NCBI GenBank assembly: GCA_914767715.1
Contig: OU612065.1
Coordinates: 36,704,001 to 36,768,000, forward strand
Source: Membranipora membranacea
Lineage: Eukaryota > Bryozoa > Gymnolaemata > Cheilostomatida > Membraniporidae
Reading direction: 5' to 3'
DNA length: 64,000 bases
Part shown: positions 63,410-64,000 of the stretch, one piece after another
Layout: each line of letters opens with the position of its first letter
How positions within the stretch are numbered: the first letter of the stretch is position 1
Position numbers and translations under genes: made by a program
The notes under the pieces: model-generated
What the model saw: only the letters and a program-made list of their open reading frames with translations
Told to the model about the DNA's origin: nothing
Databases searched by the model: none

Positions 63410-64000
63410 GTGTGTAATGTGTGTAAGTGTGTAAGTGTGTAAGTGTGTAAGTGGCAATGTGTGTAAGTGTGTAAGTGGCAATGTGTGTAAGTGGCAATGT
63501 GTGTAAGTGGCAATGTGTGTACGTGTGTAAGTGGCAATGTGTGTAAGTGGCAATGTGTGTAAGTGGCAATGTGTGTAAGTGGCAATGTGTGTAAGTGGCA
63601 GTGTGTGTAAGTGGCAATGTGTGTAAGTGGCAATGTGTGTAAGTGGCAATGTGTGTAAGTGGCAATGTGTGTAAGTGGCAGTGTGTGTTAGTGGCAGTGT
63701 GTGTAAGTGGCAATGTGTGTAAGTGGCAATGAGTGTAAGTGGCAATGTGTGTAAGTGGCAGTGTGTGTAAGTGGCAGTGTGTGTAAGTGGCAATGTGTGT
63801 AAGTGGCAATGTGTGTAAGTGGCAATGTGTGTAAGTGGCAGTGTGTGTAAGTGGCAATGTGTGTAAGTGGCAATGTGTGTAAGTGGCAATGTGTGTAAGT
63901 GGCAGTGTGTGTAAGTGGCAATGTGTGTAAGTGGCAGTGTGTGTAAGTGGCAATGTGTGTAAGTGGCAATGTGTGTAAGTGGCAATGTGTGTAAGTGGCA
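63410..64000. repeat. 16-bp minisatellite running off the window
   Basis: At least 35 copies of GTGTGTAAGTGGCAAT with CAAT/CAGT variants, after a few shorter GTGTGTAA units. Because 16 is not a multiple of three, the repeat stays open in three minus-strand frames and produces long Thr/His/Leu-repeat translations that are not genes. Confidence 0.97.

Noticed and set aside
63261-63985. Minus-strand open frames of up to 230 codons with Thr-His-Leu repeats
   Set aside because: They are translations of the 16-bp minisatellite in three frames. None has a splice signal or a non-repeat domain.

Overview
The window is animal nuclear DNA: AT-rich, with genes split by short GT-AG introns. It holds six protein-coding genes that I could largely rebuild exon by exon. 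A thyroid hormone receptor orthologue, a family known from bilaterians, together with small introns and a gene order on alternating strands, suggests an invertebrate bilaterian. I cannot name the phylum from this sequence.

Layout: (1) 2-8439, plus strand: the 3' part of a ROCO gene whose Roc-COR GTPase module is followed in the same reading frame by a complete caspase (peptidase C14) domain. (2) 9437-25418, minus strand: a complete SMARCA4/SMARCA2 (Brahma/BRG1) gene, 28 exons and 1,688 codons, the ATPase of SWI/SNF remodelling complexes. (3) 26305-28214: an island of repeats with a 5'-truncated non-LTR retrotransposon carrying an RNase H domain. (4) 28994-36787, plus strand: complete ARMC8, 16 exons and 663 codons, an armadillo-repeat subunit of the CTLH/GID ubiquitin ligase. 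(5) 38136-45375, minus strand: complete speriolin (SPATC1-type) gene, 9 exons and 578 codons. (6) 47232-59217, minus strand: complete thyroid hormone receptor gene, 9 coding exons and 581 codons, with a 6.2 kb first intron. (7) 62548-63213, plus strand: the first two exons of an unidentified gene that continues beyond the window, entering a 16-bp minisatellite that runs off the right edge.

The exon chains were built by matching splice sites, reading-frame phase and family similarity. In every complete gene the summed exon length is a multiple of three and all phases agree. The genes do not form an operon or one pathway. SMARCA4 and the nuclear receptor both act in chromatin and transcription, ARMC8 in protein turnover, speriolin at the centrosome, and the ROCO-caspase probably in GTPase-controlled proteolysis.

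The most unusual item is the Roc-COR-caspase fusion. Others are a thyroid receptor with a long Ser/Thr-Pro-rich tail after helix 12 and an Arg-to-Lys change in its predicted ligand pocket, an in-frame 54-bp duplication that doubles a 3' splice site in that receptor, and several families of foldback (MITE-like) elements in introns and between genes.
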